A stretch of 40,709 nucleotides of DNA. Origin: Acetobacter estunensis. Lineage in GTDB: Bacteria > Pseudomonadota > Alphaproteobacteria > Acetobacterales > Acetobacteraceae. Below, in pieces: positions 27,800 through 36,969 of this stretch. The stretch spans positions 1-40,709 of the forward strand of contig NZ_WOTH01000027.1 in NCBI RefSeq assembly GCF_011516945.1, given 5' to 3'. How positions within the stretch are numbered: position 1 is the stretch's first letter; every line of letters begins with the position of its first letter. The position numbers and the translations under genes are program-made. A model generated the notes under the pieces. That model worked only from the letters and a program-made list of their open reading frames with translations. It made no database searches and was not told where the DNA came from.

Positions 27800-28902
27800 C
27801 GGAGGCGGCCATGCGGTCGGAACTGGCGGCGCTGGCCTCCGCTTCCCTGTGGGATACGGAGCGTGACGAAATGGTGGTGTGCCGTGAAGTGCATGACGAA
27901 ACCCATGATGTGCGGACCTTCGTGTTTGCCTCCTGTTCGCCTCGCCGCTTTTCCTACAGCCCGGGGCAGTTCATCACGCTGACGTTGCCCTGTGGCCCGG
28001 CGGGTGAGGATATCTGCCGCAGTTACACTCTCTCTTCCGCGCCAACACGTCCGGATCGCATCGCAATCACTGTCAAACGCGTGGTGGACGGGCCGGTGTC
28101 CAACTGGCTCCACGACAACCTCAAACCCGGAATGGAAGTGCCTATCGCGGGGCCGACAGGGACATTCACCTGCGCCGAAAGTTCTTCGCGTAAATTTCTG
28201 TTTCTCTCGGGAGGAAGCGGCATCACTCCGATGATGTCCATGTCGCGTACGCTGCACGATTTGGGCGGAATGGCGGATGTCGTGTTCCTGCACAGCGCCC
28301 GCACACCTGACGATCTGATTTTCGCGCGTGAGCTGGCGCTGATGGAGCATAACTGGCCGGGTTTCCGCACTGCGACCCTGTGCGAAGAGGATCGCCCGTC
28401 CGGGCGCTGGCCGGGGCTGCGCGGACGGTTGACGGCGACCATGCTGCCGTTACTCGCTCCGGACTTTCTGGAACGTGAAGTGTATGTTTGTGGACCCGCG
28501 CCCTACATGGCCGCCGTGCGCGATCTTCTGCGTGACAGCGGTTACGATATGACGCGCCATCATGAGGAGAGTTTTGACTTCGCCACGCTCATGCAGGGCG
28601 AGCTGGAAGAAGCGCTTGCTGTGCCCGAGCCGGGAGAGGCGCGTTACAAGGTCACATTCACCAAGAGCCGTCGTGAGGTCGAATGTGGGGGCGAGACGTC
28701 CGTGCTGTCCGCTGCGCGCGCCGAAGGTATGCGGCTTCCGGCGTCCTGTGCAAAGGGGTTGTGCGGCACCTGTAAGTGCAAACTCGTCTCCGGCACGGTG
28801 GAGATGAAGCATGAAGGGGGCATCCGCCAACGTGAGATCGATCAGGGCATGATCCTGATCTGTTGCGCAAAACCCACCTCCGACCTTGTGATCGAGCGTT
28901 GA
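27796..28902 (+). CDS. gbcB: Glycine betaine monooxygenase, ferredoxin reductase component
   Basis: GbcB passes electrons from NAD(P)H through flavin and a [2Fe-2S] cluster to GbcA. The start overlapping the gbcA stop (ATGA at 27796) gives 368 residues; a longer frame from 27574 lies within gbcA. The flavin motif is CRSYTLSS, the NAD motif LSGGSGITPMMSM, and a C-terminal plant-type ferredoxin domain has C318-x4-C323-x2-C326 (CAKGLCGTC) with the fourth ligand in ILICC. The regulator gene starts 3 bases after its stop. Confidence 0.92.
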   Translation: MTEAAMRSELAALASASLWDTERDEMVVCREVHDETHDVRTFVFASCSPRRFSYSPGQFITLTLPCGPAGEDICRSYTLSSAPTRPDRIAITVKRVVDGPVSNWLHDNLKPGMEVPIAGPTGTFTCAESSSRKFLFLSGGSGITPMMSMSRTLHDLGGMADVVFLHSARTPDDLIFARELALMEHNWPGFRTATLCEEDRPSGRWPGLRGRLTATMLPLLAPDFLEREVYVCGPAPYMAAVRDLLRDSGYDMTRHHEESFDFATLMQGELEEALAVPEPGEARYKVTFTKSRREVECGGETSVLSAARAEGMRLPASCAKGLCGTCKCKLVSGTVEMKHEGGIRQREIDQGMILICCAKPTSDLVIER

Positions 28903-28905
28903 CCG

Positions 28906-29904
28906 ATGGCCGCTCTTCACGATCTGGGATCATTTCGCCGCTTCGGTTTCCTGACGCTTGCGGGGTATTCCATGATCGCGGTGAGCAACGCCATCGAGGC
29001 TCTGCGCATGGCCAATCGGCTGGCGGAAGAGGACGTTTATGAATGGTCCGTTCTGTCACTGGATGGAACGCCCGTGGCGTCCAGCAATGGGCTGTCTCTG
29101 ATGCCGACGCAATCGGCGAAAAGCATAGAACCTTTCGATGCTCTGTTCGTTTGTGGGGGGGTGGATGTGCGCCGTGCCACGAGCGCCCCCGTGCTGTCGT
29201 GGCTGCGGCAGCAGGGCCGACGCAATATTGCGATGGGTGCGTTGTGTACCGGCACATTTGCACTGGCGGAAGCCGGACTCCTTCGAGGCTATCGCTGCGC
29301 CATTCACTGGGAAAACCTCTCGGCACTCCAAGAGGAATTTCCTGAAATCGATATCACGGATGATCTGTTCGTAATCGATCGTAATCGCCTGACCTGCACG
29401 GGCGGTCTTGCGCCGCTGCATATGATGCTGCGCCTCGTGGAGGCTCGTTTTGGGGCTATGCGTGTGCGTGAAATTCTCAGCCAATTTCTGCTTGATCGCG
29501 ATCGTGCTGGCAATGAACGCCAGCCTGTGCCCACGCCTCCCGGCACGCCTGAGGCCATGGCCCGGGCACTGGACCTTATCGAGCGCGAAAATGAGAGGGC
29601 TTTGCGGATCGAAGAAATCGCGGCGGCAGCGCGTCTCTCCGTCCGGCAGCTTGAGCGTCTGTTTCGACGCCATCTTGGCGTAACGCCAGCCGCTTATCTG
29701 GTGGGGGTGCGGTTGGAACGTGCCCGACGACTGCTGCGCCAGACGGCCATGTCCGTCACGGATATCGGTGTAGCCTGCGGTTTTGTTTCAAGCTCTCATT
29801 TCAGTTCCGCCTATCGCAGCCGTTTCGGTCGCCCGCCGCGCGAAGAGCGCCGGCAGGGCGCAGCGGCTTCCTCATCGACCCGAACCATGGATCTCCCGGC
29901 ATGA
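28906..29904 (+). CDS. gbdR: GATase1-AraC family regulator, GbdR-like
   Basis: GbdR-type activators sense glycine betaine or dimethylglycine and turn on gbc, dgc and sox genes. The 332-residue protein has an N-terminal DJ-1/GATase1-like sensor (10-190) with the nucleophile-elbow-like segment GALCTGTFALAEAGLL and LTCTGGLAPLHMML, and a C-terminal AraC double helix-turn-helix (about 220-315: IEEIAAAARLSVRQLERLFR and VTDIGVACGFVSSSHFSSAYRS). It lies 3 bases after gbcB and overlaps dgcA by ATGA, so it is inside the operon it probably controls. The name is by context and domain type; direct function is inferred. Confidence 0.8.
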   Translation: MAALHDLGSFRRFGFLTLAGYSMIAVSNAIEALRMANRLAEEDVYEWSVLSLDGTPVASSNGLSLMPTQSAKSIEPFDALFVCGGVDVRRATSAPVLSWLRQQGRRNIAMGALCTGTFALAEAGLLRGYRCAIHWENLSALQEEFPEIDITDDLFVIDRNRLTCTGGLAPLHMMLRLVEARFGAMRVREILSQFLLDRDRAGNERQPVPTPPGTPEAMARALDLIERENERALRIEEIAAAARLSVRQLERLFRRHLGVTPAAYLVGVRLERARRLLRQTAMSVTDIGVACGFVSSSHFSSAYRSRFGRPPREERRQGAAASSSTRTMDLPA

Positions 29905-31952
29905 GTGCGAACATCGAAGCTCTATTTAAACCGTTGCGTATTCGAAACATAACCATCCGTAACCGGGTGATGAGCACAAGCCATGCGCCGGGTTATGGCA
30001 AGGACGGCAAGCCGCAGGAACGGTACCAGCTCTACCACGCAGAAAAGGCCAAGGGCGGTATCGGGCTGACCATGTTCGGTGGCTCATCGTCTGTTGCTCA
30101 TGACAGTCCGGCCACGCCGTGGAATCAGGTTTCCGTCGTGGATGACAGCGTGATCCCCTATTTCCAGCAATTCGCGGACCGTGTGCATGGGCATGGCGCG
30201 AAGCTGATGATCCAGATCACGCATATGGGTCGTCGCACACGTTGGGACACGGATGCGTGGCTGCCAGTCATAGGGCCGTCCCCACGCCGTGAGCCCGCGT
30301 CGCGTTCCATGCCCAAGGAAATGGAGATCGAGGATATCAACCGTGTGGTCAAGGCGTTTGCCGATGCCGCACGGCGTTGCAAGGAAGGTGGTCTGGACGG
30401 TCTGGAGATTTCCGGAGCGCACGGACATCTGCTCGATCAGTTCTGGAGCCCTTCGGTCAATCACCGTGTGGATGGATATGGCGGTTCGCTTGAACACCGG
30501 ATGCGGTTCGGCATTGAGGTTCTGAGCGCTATCCGAGAGGCCGTGGGTGAGGACTTTGTGGTCGGCATGCGCATGTCGGGCAACGAACTGCTCACCAATG
30601 GTCTGTCCCAAGAGGACTGTATCGCTATCGCGTCCGAATATGCCACGCGCGGGCTGGTGGATTTCGTGAATGTCGTGGGTGGACAGGCGCGCGATGAGAT
30701 GTCGCACGCTGTCAGCCTTCCCAATATGGCTTTTCCTGTCGCGCCCTTCCTGCATCTGGCCAGTGCCATACGGCGAGAAGCTGATGTGCCGGTCTTTCAT
30801 GCCCAGCGCATTATGGATGTGGCGACAGCCGCCCGTGCGGTGGCGGAAGGGCATGTGGACATGGTGGCGATGACGCGCGCGCACATTGCCGATCCACACA
30901 TCGTCAACAAACTGGCGGCCGGGCGTGCGGACGACATTCGTCAGTGCATTGGCGCGGGCTACTGCATCGACCGTATTTATGTCGGTGGGGATGCGCTGTG
31001 TCTCCAGAACGCGGCCACGGGGCGTGAGGCGACCATGCCGCACGACGTGACGCCAACAACAGGACCAAAATGCAAAATCATTATCGTTGGCGGTGGCGTG
31101 GCGGGGCTTGAGGCAGCGCGTGTTTCGGCCTTGCGCGGACATGACGTGGTGTTGTTCGAGCGCGAGAACGAAACTGGCGGTCAGGTCAATCTTGCGGCGA
31201 AGGCCGGCTGGCGCGAGGCGCTGACGGGCATTGTGCGTTGGTTGGACGCGCAGGTGCGCAAGCTGGGTGTGGATGTGCGAACAGGCACGGAAGCAACAGC
31301 CGAGATGGTGCGTATCGAGAAACCTGATGTTGTGATCGTCGCCACTGGTGGCGCGGCCTGGCGAGGCGAGGTGGAAGGCGCTGATCTGGTGCACACGACG
31401 GCGGATGTGCTCAGCGGCGCCGTGAATCCGGCTGGCAGTGTACTGCTTTATGATGAAATGGGACAACACAACGCAGCGTCCGTTGGGGAAGTGATGGCGA
31501 CGCGCGGCTGTCTCGTTGAGATGGCCACCCATGATCGGCTGATCGCGCAGGAGGTGGGCACCACGAACCAGCCGGTGCATCTGCGTGAACTTTACAAGCA
31601 CGGCGTGATCATGACGCCCAACATGGAACTGCGGGAAGTAGTGCGTGAGGGCAACCGGCTTGTCGCCGTCCTGCGCAACACCATGACGGAAGAAGAGGAA
31701 GAGCGGCTGGTCGATCATGTGGTCGTGGAGTGCGGAACGCTTCCTCGTGAGGCGCTCTACATGGAACTCAAGGAGGCTTCCACCAATCATGGCCAGACCG
31801 ATATTCCAGCGCTTCTGAATGGTGTGACACAGCCTGCGGTAGCGAATTTGAAAAACGGCGAGTACGCGCTGTTTCGTATCGGAGATGCTGTGGCCGGTCG
31901 CAACATTCATGCGGCTCTCTACGACGCCTTGCGTCTGTGCAAGGATTTCTGA
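29901..31952 (+). CDS. dgcA: Dimethylglycine demethylation protein DgcA
   Basis: DgcA is an FMN/FAD oxidoreductase that, with DgcB, converts dimethylglycine to sarcosine. The 683-residue protein is of the trimethylamine-dehydrogenase/old-yellow-enzyme type: FMN TIM barrel (1-350) with GAHGHLLDQFWSPSVNHRVD, and an FAD/NAD domain with IIIVGGGVAGLEAARVSALRG near 393-413. The iron-sulfur motif reads C349-x2-A352-x2-C355-x11-C367, so the second of four cysteine ligands known from TMADH is alanine. N-methylproline demethylases are near relatives. Starts at the regulator stop (ATGA). Confidence 0.87.
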   Translation: MSANIEALFKPLRIRNITIRNRVMSTSHAPGYGKDGKPQERYQLYHAEKAKGGIGLTMFGGSSSVAHDSPATPWNQVSVVDDSVIPYFQQFADRVHGHGAKLMIQITHMGRRTRWDTDAWLPVIGPSPRREPASRSMPKEMEIEDINRVVKAFADAARRCKEGGLDGLEISGAHGHLLDQFWSPSVNHRVDGYGGSLEHRMRFGIEVLSAIREAVGEDFVVGMRMSGNELLTNGLSQEDCIAIASEYATRGLVDFVNVVGGQARDEMSHAVSLPNMAFPVAPFLHLASAIRREADVPVFHAQRIMDVATAARAVAEGHVDMVAMTRAHIADPHIVNKLAAGRADDIRQCIGAGYCIDRIYVGGDALCLQNAATGREATMPHDVTPTTGPKCKIIIVGGGVAGLEAARVSALRGHDVVLFERENETGGQVNLAAKAGWREALTGIVRWLDAQVRKLGVDVRTGTEATAEMVRIEKPDVVIVATGGAAWRGEVEGADLVHTTADVLSGAVNPAGSVLLYDEMGQHNAASVGEVMATRGCLVEMATHDRLIAQEVGTTNQPVHLRELYKHGVIMTPNMELREVVREGNRLVAVLRNTMTEEEEERLVDHVVVECGTLPREALYMELKEASTNHGQTDIPALLNGVTQPAVANLKNGEYALFRIGDAVAGRNIHAALYDALRLCKDF

Positions 31953-31954
31953 GC

Positions 31955-33850
31955 GTGAGACAGCGATCCGGGGCGATTGCGGCAGGTCTGGTCTGGGGAT
32001 TGGGGGCGGCGCTTGCACTGTCTGCCGTTCCGATGGTCCGTCGCTGGCGAAAAGGACAGGCGAAGCCCGTGGATATGGTGCGCGGTCTGGCCGCCGTGCC
32101 GAAACGCTATCTGGTGGATGTGCATCACGCGGTGGAGCGTCGTCCGGGCGCGGCCCGTATGCACGCGTTGGTCGCAGGCGGCACGCTGGCGGGGACGACA
32201 CTGCTGGCGGCTGGGATAGTGTCGGCATTTCGAAATAACCGCTTCTACTGGGCAAGTGTCGGTGTGTTCTTCACGACGGCCATTGCTGGCACGTGGTTGG
32301 TCCGTAAGCGCCGTTCGCCACAGAAGCCGAGTTATCTCTCGGGAGGAAAGTTCCTTTGGCTGCCTTACGCTCTTGGTGCTTGGAACGTGGGTGGTAGCCT
32401 ATTGGCTCTCGGACAGATCGTTGGAGCCGGGGGTGTTCTGTTTTCAGCGGTGCCGCTTTTTCTCATGTTGGTGGGCGGTGCCGGGATCGTGGTGCAGGTG
32501 GCACGTGGACCGATGCGTCATGCTTTCTCCGGTGTGACATGGCTGGCCGCGCATTCCCGGCCCGAACGGTTTGGCGGTGGGCGTAGCACGGAGTTGCGCC
32601 CGCTTGATCTGGCTGCGCCAATGCTCGGGGCAATGGTGCCAAGTGATTTTGGCTGGAACATCCTTGCATCGTTCGACGCCTGTATCGAATGTGGACGGTG
32701 TGAGCAGCACTGTCCGGCCTTTGCCGCCGGGCAGAGGCTGAACCCGAAAGCGCTTGTGCAGGGACTGGCGCTTGCAGCGCGTGGTGAGGAGGCCAGCGCC
32801 TATACCGGCTCTCCTGCGCCGCATGCGCCGCCAGTGGCGGGGAAGGGAAGCCTGTCATCGCCCGTCATTGGCGTGGACGGTATGATTCATCCTGACACAT
32901 TGTGGGCCTGCACGACCTGTCGGGCCTGTGTCGAGCAATGTCCGATGATGATCGAGCATGTGGACACCATTGTCGATTTGCGCCGCGCACAGACACTCAT
33001 GTTGGGTGAGGTTCGTCCGGGAGCGGCGGAAGCATTGCGTCATCTGCGCGAAAGTGCGGAATCCGGTGGTCGTCCGTTGTCTGCGCGTGCGGACGGGCTG
33101 GCGGGTGAGAACGTGCCGGTTCTGGAAGAAGGTGGTGAGACGGACGTGCTCCTCTGGCTGGGTGAGGGAGCATACGAGCTGCGCTACGCCCGCACCCTGC
33201 GCGCGCTTGTAAAGCTGCTGAACATGACGGGCGTGAACTTCGCCATTCTGGGCGAAGCTGAACTCGATTGCGGTGATCTGGCGCGGCGTCTGGGAGATGA
33301 GGCGACGTTCCAGATGCTGGCCGGAGAGGTGATCGACACGCTTGGCCGTCGTCGTTTCAAGCGCATCGTAACGGCGGACCCTCATGCGCTGAACGTGCTG
33401 CGCAACGAATATCCAGCACTGGGCGGTACGTGGGAAGTGCTGCATCATACGGCACTGCTGGATGAACTGGTCTCCGCCGGTCGTCTGAAGCTGGATGCGA
33501 GAACTTTGCCGCCCGTGGCGTATCATGACCCGTGCTATCTCGCGCGGTATAATGGAGAAACCGATGCTCCGCGCCGCTTGCTGGCAGCCTGCTGTTCGCA
33601 GACGGTGGAGATGGAACGGCATGGCAGGCAGGCGATGTGCTGTGGCGGCGGCGGCGGTAATCCGGTCAGCGATGTGGACGTGGTGGAACGTATCCCCGAT
33701 CTGCGGATGCAGCAGGCCGCACAGTCGGGAGCGGCCATTGTGGCTGTGGCCTGTCCCGGATGCACCGCGATGCTCGAAGGAGTGCCGGAACCACGTGCCG
33801 AAGTGAAAGACATTGCGGAACTGGTTCTCGATGCTGTGGTGGCGGTATGA
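31955..33850 (+). CDS. dgcB: Dimethylglycine demethylation protein DgcB, iron-sulfur membrane subunit
   Basis: DgcB relays electrons from DgcA towards the dedicated ETF and the chain. The GTG at 31955 has AAGGA 9 bases upstream and gives 631 residues; an alternative GTG at 31937 overlaps dgcA. Several hydrophobic helices fill the N-terminal 190 residues. Two [4Fe-4S] motifs follow, CIECGRCEQHCP from residue 243 and CTTCRACVEQCP from 319. The C-terminal CCG-type domain has HDPCYLAR and MCCGGGGGNP, as in heterodisulfide reductase subunits. The stop overlaps etfA by ATGA. Confidence 0.88.
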   Translation: MRQRSGAIAAGLVWGLGAALALSAVPMVRRWRKGQAKPVDMVRGLAAVPKRYLVDVHHAVERRPGAARMHALVAGGTLAGTTLLAAGIVSAFRNNRFYWASVGVFFTTAIAGTWLVRKRRSPQKPSYLSGGKFLWLPYALGAWNVGGSLLALGQIVGAGGVLFSAVPLFLMLVGGAGIVVQVARGPMRHAFSGVTWLAAHSRPERFGGGRSTELRPLDLAAPMLGAMVPSDFGWNILASFDACIECGRCEQHCPAFAAGQRLNPKALVQGLALAARGEEASAYTGSPAPHAPPVAGKGSLSSPVIGVDGMIHPDTLWACTTCRACVEQCPMMIEHVDTIVDLRRAQTLMLGEVRPGAAEALRHLRESAESGGRPLSARADGLAGENVPVLEEGGETDVLLWLGEGAYELRYARTLRALVKLLNMTGVNFAILGEAELDCGDLARRLGDEATFQMLAGEVIDTLGRRRFKRIVTADPHALNVLRNEYPALGGTWEVLHHTALLDELVSAGRLKLDARTLPPVAYHDPCYLARYNGETDAPRRLLAACCSQTVEMERHGRQAMCCGGGGGNPVSDVDVVERIPDLRMQQAAQSGAAIVAVACPGCTAMLEGVPEPRAEVKDIAELVLDAVVAV

Positions 33851-35064
33851 GCGGCGTGCGCCATCGCCGCCATCCGCGTGCGGAGCGTGCGGCACGAGTT
33901 GTGTCAGGAAGGACGCGGCCACGCTATGACATGGCGGGTGGAGGTGCGGATGTCGTCGCACCGTCAGGACGTCGTCGTCGCGACCCGCGCAATGAACGGG
34001 CCCGCCTTCTGACGACTGGGCGTGAGGGGCGTCCGCGCCTCGTGCGGGCGGGACTGAGCAAATTGGCAGCAGCCTCTATTGCGACTGTGTCGTCCGTGTC
34101 CAAGAAAATTCGTATTGAAAATCCGGAGTTCCTGATTGCCGTTATCCCGGATATGATCGATGGGCGTCTGGACCGTTTCGATCGGCAGCTTCTGGGAGCG
34201 GCCCGCAAGCTTGCGGATGCGGGCGGGGGCGCGGTGGTCGTTCTGGGTGCGCGTTCCGCTCCACCGATGCACGAGACACTTGGGCAGGCTGGTGCCGATC
34301 GTGTGGTGCTGACCGGTGCAGATGGGAGTGATCCTGAGGCACGTGTGGATGAACTGGTCACTCTTCTGGATCGTCTTCCCCCCCGTCATGTGCTGCTTTC
34401 TGAAAGCGAGGACGGCGCGGATCTGGCGCGTCGTCTTGCGGCCCGTACGGGGGGAGCGCTGGCTGCGGGTGTGGAGGTTCTTGGAGCCAGACAGATCATC
34501 CGTCCCTGTGGGGCCGGTCGTCAGGAACGGGCCAGCGAACCTGCGTCGCTGATGACACTGGCGCCTGACCGCATCGCGGCGTGGGATGGCGCGGAGCATG
34601 AGATTCTGCCTCTTGAGATCGAGAACGTTGCGCCAACGGCGAGGAACCGTGTGCAGGTGGGCGCACTCCGCGCGGCGGATCCGGCCACGATGAATCTCGG
34701 CGTCGCGCCCTTTGTCGTGGCGGCGGGACGAGGTGTGACGGATTTTGACGGGTTTCGCGCGACCGTGGCGGCTCTTCATGCGACGCCGGGAGCCAGCCGG
34801 GTGGTGTGTGACAATGGAGACATGCCGCGCACTACGCAGGTCGGCGCGTCCGGCACCGTGCTGGATGCGGTGTGCTATGTCGCGTTCGGCATTGCGGGGG
34901 CGCCACAGCATCTTCAGGGGCTGGGGCGCGTGGAGCACGTAGTGGCCGTCAACACCGATCTGCACGCCGCCATGGTGAAGCGGGCCGGGTTGGCCATCAT
35001 TGCCGACGCTCAGCATGTAATGCCGGTTTTGTGCGAGATGCTGGCAAAGGAGCGACAGGCATGA
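33847..35064 (+). CDS. etfA: Electron transfer flavoprotein alpha subunit of the Dgc system
   Basis: The ETF pair takes electrons from dimethylglycine oxidation. The start at 33847 (ATGA overlap with dgcB) gives 405 residues; an upstream in-frame start at 33760 is inside dgcB. The C-terminal FAD-binding part shows VGASGTVLDAVCYVAFGIAG and APQHLQGLGRVEHVVAVNTD, then KRAGLAIIADA. The first 75 residues are an arginine-rich extension with repeated RHPRAERAAR / RRDPRNERAR motifs, absent from housekeeping EtfA. Dgc-linked EtfA proteins of pseudomonads have a similar extension from memory. ETF genes for other pathways may exist elsewhere. Confidence 0.88.
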   Translation: MSGVRHRRHPRAERAARVVSGRTRPRYDMAGGGADVVAPSGRRRRDPRNERARLLTTGREGRPRLVRAGLSKLAAASIATVSSVSKKIRIENPEFLIAVIPDMIDGRLDRFDRQLLGAARKLADAGGGAVVVLGARSAPPMHETLGQAGADRVVLTGADGSDPEARVDELVTLLDRLPPRHVLLSESEDGADLARRLAARTGGALAAGVEVLGARQIIRPCGAGRQERASEPASLMTLAPDRIAAWDGAEHEILPLEIENVAPTARNRVQVGALRAADPATMNLGVAPFVVAAGRGVTDFDGFRATVAALHATPGASRVVCDNGDMPRTTQVGASGTVLDAVCYVAFGIAGAPQHLQGLGRVEHVVAVNTDLHAAMVKRAGLAIIADAQHVMPVLCEMLAKERQA

Positions 35065-35828
35065 AGGCTATCGTTCTTCTCTCTGCGGGCATCGATCCGG
35101 TGTCCGGTCGTCCGGCTCCTGTAGGGGGAGAAGTCCGCGCTATCGGGCTTGCGCGGGCGCTTGGTGCGAAGACTCTCATCGGTTTGCATGCCGGTGCATC
35201 CGTGCCCGCACTCGCGGATTATGGTGGCTATGGTCTGAAGGAGATCATTTGCCTGTCCGGTGGTGAGCACGATCCCGTAGCGGCACTGGCGCAGTTTCTT
35301 ATTCGCGCATCGAATGTGAGTGCGCCGGACCTTGTGCTGGCGGGTACACGCGGGTGTGGCGGCGCGGATACGGGTCTTCTGCCTTACAGGCTGGCGGAAA
35401 AGCTGGGCTGGCCGATTGCGACGGGTATTGCGGCGCCTCTGGAGGAGCAACCTGCGGCCGGTCGTCTGGCGTTGGCGCAGGCGCGCGCAAGGGGAGCCGT
35501 TCGTCCAGTCCATGTGACGCTGCCCTGCGTCGTCACGGTCTCAGACATGGCGGAGTGTGTGCCGTCTTTCGTGTTTGCAGATAAACGCGCCGTACAGGTG
35601 AGAGACGAAAGGGCGGAGAGAACCCCGCAAGGCGAGATGGAAGAGGGACTATTGCGCCCCTATCGCCGCCGTCCGAAACTGATTTCGGCTGCCCGGACGG
35701 GGGGAACGGGTGGGCAGCTTCTGGTCGATCCGACGCCGGAGGAGGCAGCCGCCGCGATTATTGCGCATCTTCGGTCTCTGGGTGTTCTGGCGGCGGCTGA
35801 TGAAGCGTCATCTTCGAAAATGACTTGA
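35061..35828 (+). CDS. etfB: Electron transfer flavoprotein beta subunit of the Dgc system
   Basis: EtfB is the partner of EtfA and holds AMP. The ATG at 35061 overlaps the etfA stop (ATGA) and gives 255 residues. The EtfB fold is recognisable in GGEVRAIGLARALGAKTLIG, DLVLAGTRGCGGADTGLLPYRLAEKLGWP and VTLPCVVTVSDMAE. The C-terminal arm (PTPEEAAAAIIAHLRSLG) that wraps the partner is present. It is last in the gbcAB-gbdR-dgcAB-etfAB run; all junctions in this run are overlaps or gaps of a few bases. Confidence 0.87.
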   Translation: MKAIVLLSAGIDPVSGRPAPVGGEVRAIGLARALGAKTLIGLHAGASVPALADYGGYGLKEIICLSGGEHDPVAALAQFLIRASNVSAPDLVLAGTRGCGGADTGLLPYRLAEKLGWPIATGIAAPLEEQPAAGRLALAQARARGAVRPVHVTLPCVVTVSDMAECVPSFVFADKRAVQVRDERAERTPQGEMEEGLLRPYRRRPKLISAARTGGTGGQLLVDPTPEEAAAAIIAHLRSLGVLAAADEASSSKMT

Positions 35829-35968
35829 TTGAAAAAAGGCATCCGGGACGCGAAAATATGATGCGCTGACGGGAATCCTGTTGTTTTCACATGATGTTCA
35901 TGGCGCAGTGTGTAGGTCTGTGCTGATGTTCTTCCCCTGAACACTTGGTCGGGGGAGACAGTACAGGC

Positions 35969-36742
35969 ATGACGGCAGGAAGTGGACAGGCGCTGGCCGA
36001 TCTTGCTCTGGCTTTCGTGCTGTCGGCGGCGGTGGGGCTGGAACGGGAGTTCCGCCAGAAGAGCGCCGGTCTGCGCACCTACACGCTTGTCGGCCTGGCG
36101 GCGGCCCTGTTCATGCTGGTTTCCAAGTTCGGTTTTTCGGATGTGGTGGATAATCCGCACGTTGCGCTGGATCCTTCGCGCGTGGCGGCACAGGTGGTCT
36201 CGGGCATCGGCTTTATCGGTGGCGGCGTGATCTTCATGCGGCGCGATGCGGTGCGTGGATTGACGACGGCGGCATCGGTCTGGCTGACGGCAGCCCTTGG
36301 CATGGCCTGTGGGGCGGGATTGCGCGAACTGGCGGTGGCGGCGGCTGTTGCCAATTTTCTTGTCATGCTCGTGTTCCCATACCTGCTTCGCTACATTCCC
36401 CGACAGCAGCGTGCCGTGACGCAGCTTGAAGTGAGTTATCTGGATGGGCGCGGCATTCTCCGGCTTGTGCTTGTCACCTGCACGCGGCTTCGTTTTGCCA
36501 TTGATCACGTACAGATCCAGCGCAATGGGATTCATCGGCAGGAACTGGAATCCCGTCAGGATGCGGCGGATCGGCAGGGGACGGTCGGGCCGCTGGACGG
36601 GCCTTCGGTGCAGGGGAGCCCTGTCGTGGTTCTGTCGCTGCAGGTACAGGGTAGTCGCCCCGTTTCCCATCTGGTTACAGCCCTTTCCCTGATCGATGGG
36701 GTCATGGAAGTGGGCACGGAGTCTGATGCGGAGAGCGACTGA
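35969..36742 (+). CDS. MgtC/SapB family membrane protein
   Basis: MgtC proteins are inner-membrane regulators linked to magnesium limitation and ATP-synthase control. The 257-residue reading from the ATG at 35969 has a GGGGGAGA site 10 bases upstream; a TTG at 35945 is a weaker start. Four hydrophobic segments lie in the first 140 residues with the family motifs VGLEREFRQKSAGLRTYTLVG and VSGIGFIGGGVIFM, then RGLTTAASVWLTAALGMACG. The cytosolic C-terminal domain is ACT-like in the family. It has its own terminator and no obvious link to betaine. Confidence 0.85.
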   Translation: MTAGSGQALADLALAFVLSAAVGLEREFRQKSAGLRTYTLVGLAAALFMLVSKFGFSDVVDNPHVALDPSRVAAQVVSGIGFIGGGVIFMRRDAVRGLTTAASVWLTAALGMACGAGLRELAVAAAVANFLVMLVFPYLLRYIPRQQRAVTQLEVSYLDGRGILRLVLVTCTRLRFAIDHVQIQRNGIHRQELESRQDAADRQGTVGPLDGPSVQGSPVVVLSLQVQGSRPVSHLVTALSLIDGVMEVGTESDAESD

Positions 36743-36782
36743 CCGACATGGCAGGCTCCCATCTTTTCCCATGAACTCCGCA

Positions 36783-36850
36783 GCCCTGCCGTGCGTAAGG
36801 ACAAGGCAGACGGTCTTGTCCGGCAAATAGCGGGCAGGGTAGCTTTTTTG
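36783..36850 (+). terminator. Probable terminator after the MgtC-family gene
   Basis: GCCCTGCC (36783-36790) can pair with GGGCAGGG at 36832-36839, with an inner stem GACAAG/CTTGTC, and a run of T follows at 36844-36849. It lies 40 bases after the stop. Confidence 0.6.
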
Positions 36851-36969
36851 TGCAATCCGTCGTGGTGGGGCGAGGATCGGACGGCCTTCATGCCTGTGCA
36901 AGCTCATCCTCTGCTCTCGCCGTGATACAGGCGGATTCCAGATTTTTTCACCCTCACAGGAGTGAAGTC

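Noticed and set aside
30084-32255. A 723-residue minus-strand open frame
   Set aside because: It lies antisense to dgcA and the start of dgcB, both with clear family motifs. Its composition (rich in His, Arg, Thr) is that of a codon-bias shadow.
35829-35968. Search for a transporter or terminator after etfB
   Set aside because: The 140-base gap shows no gene and no clear terminator hairpin.
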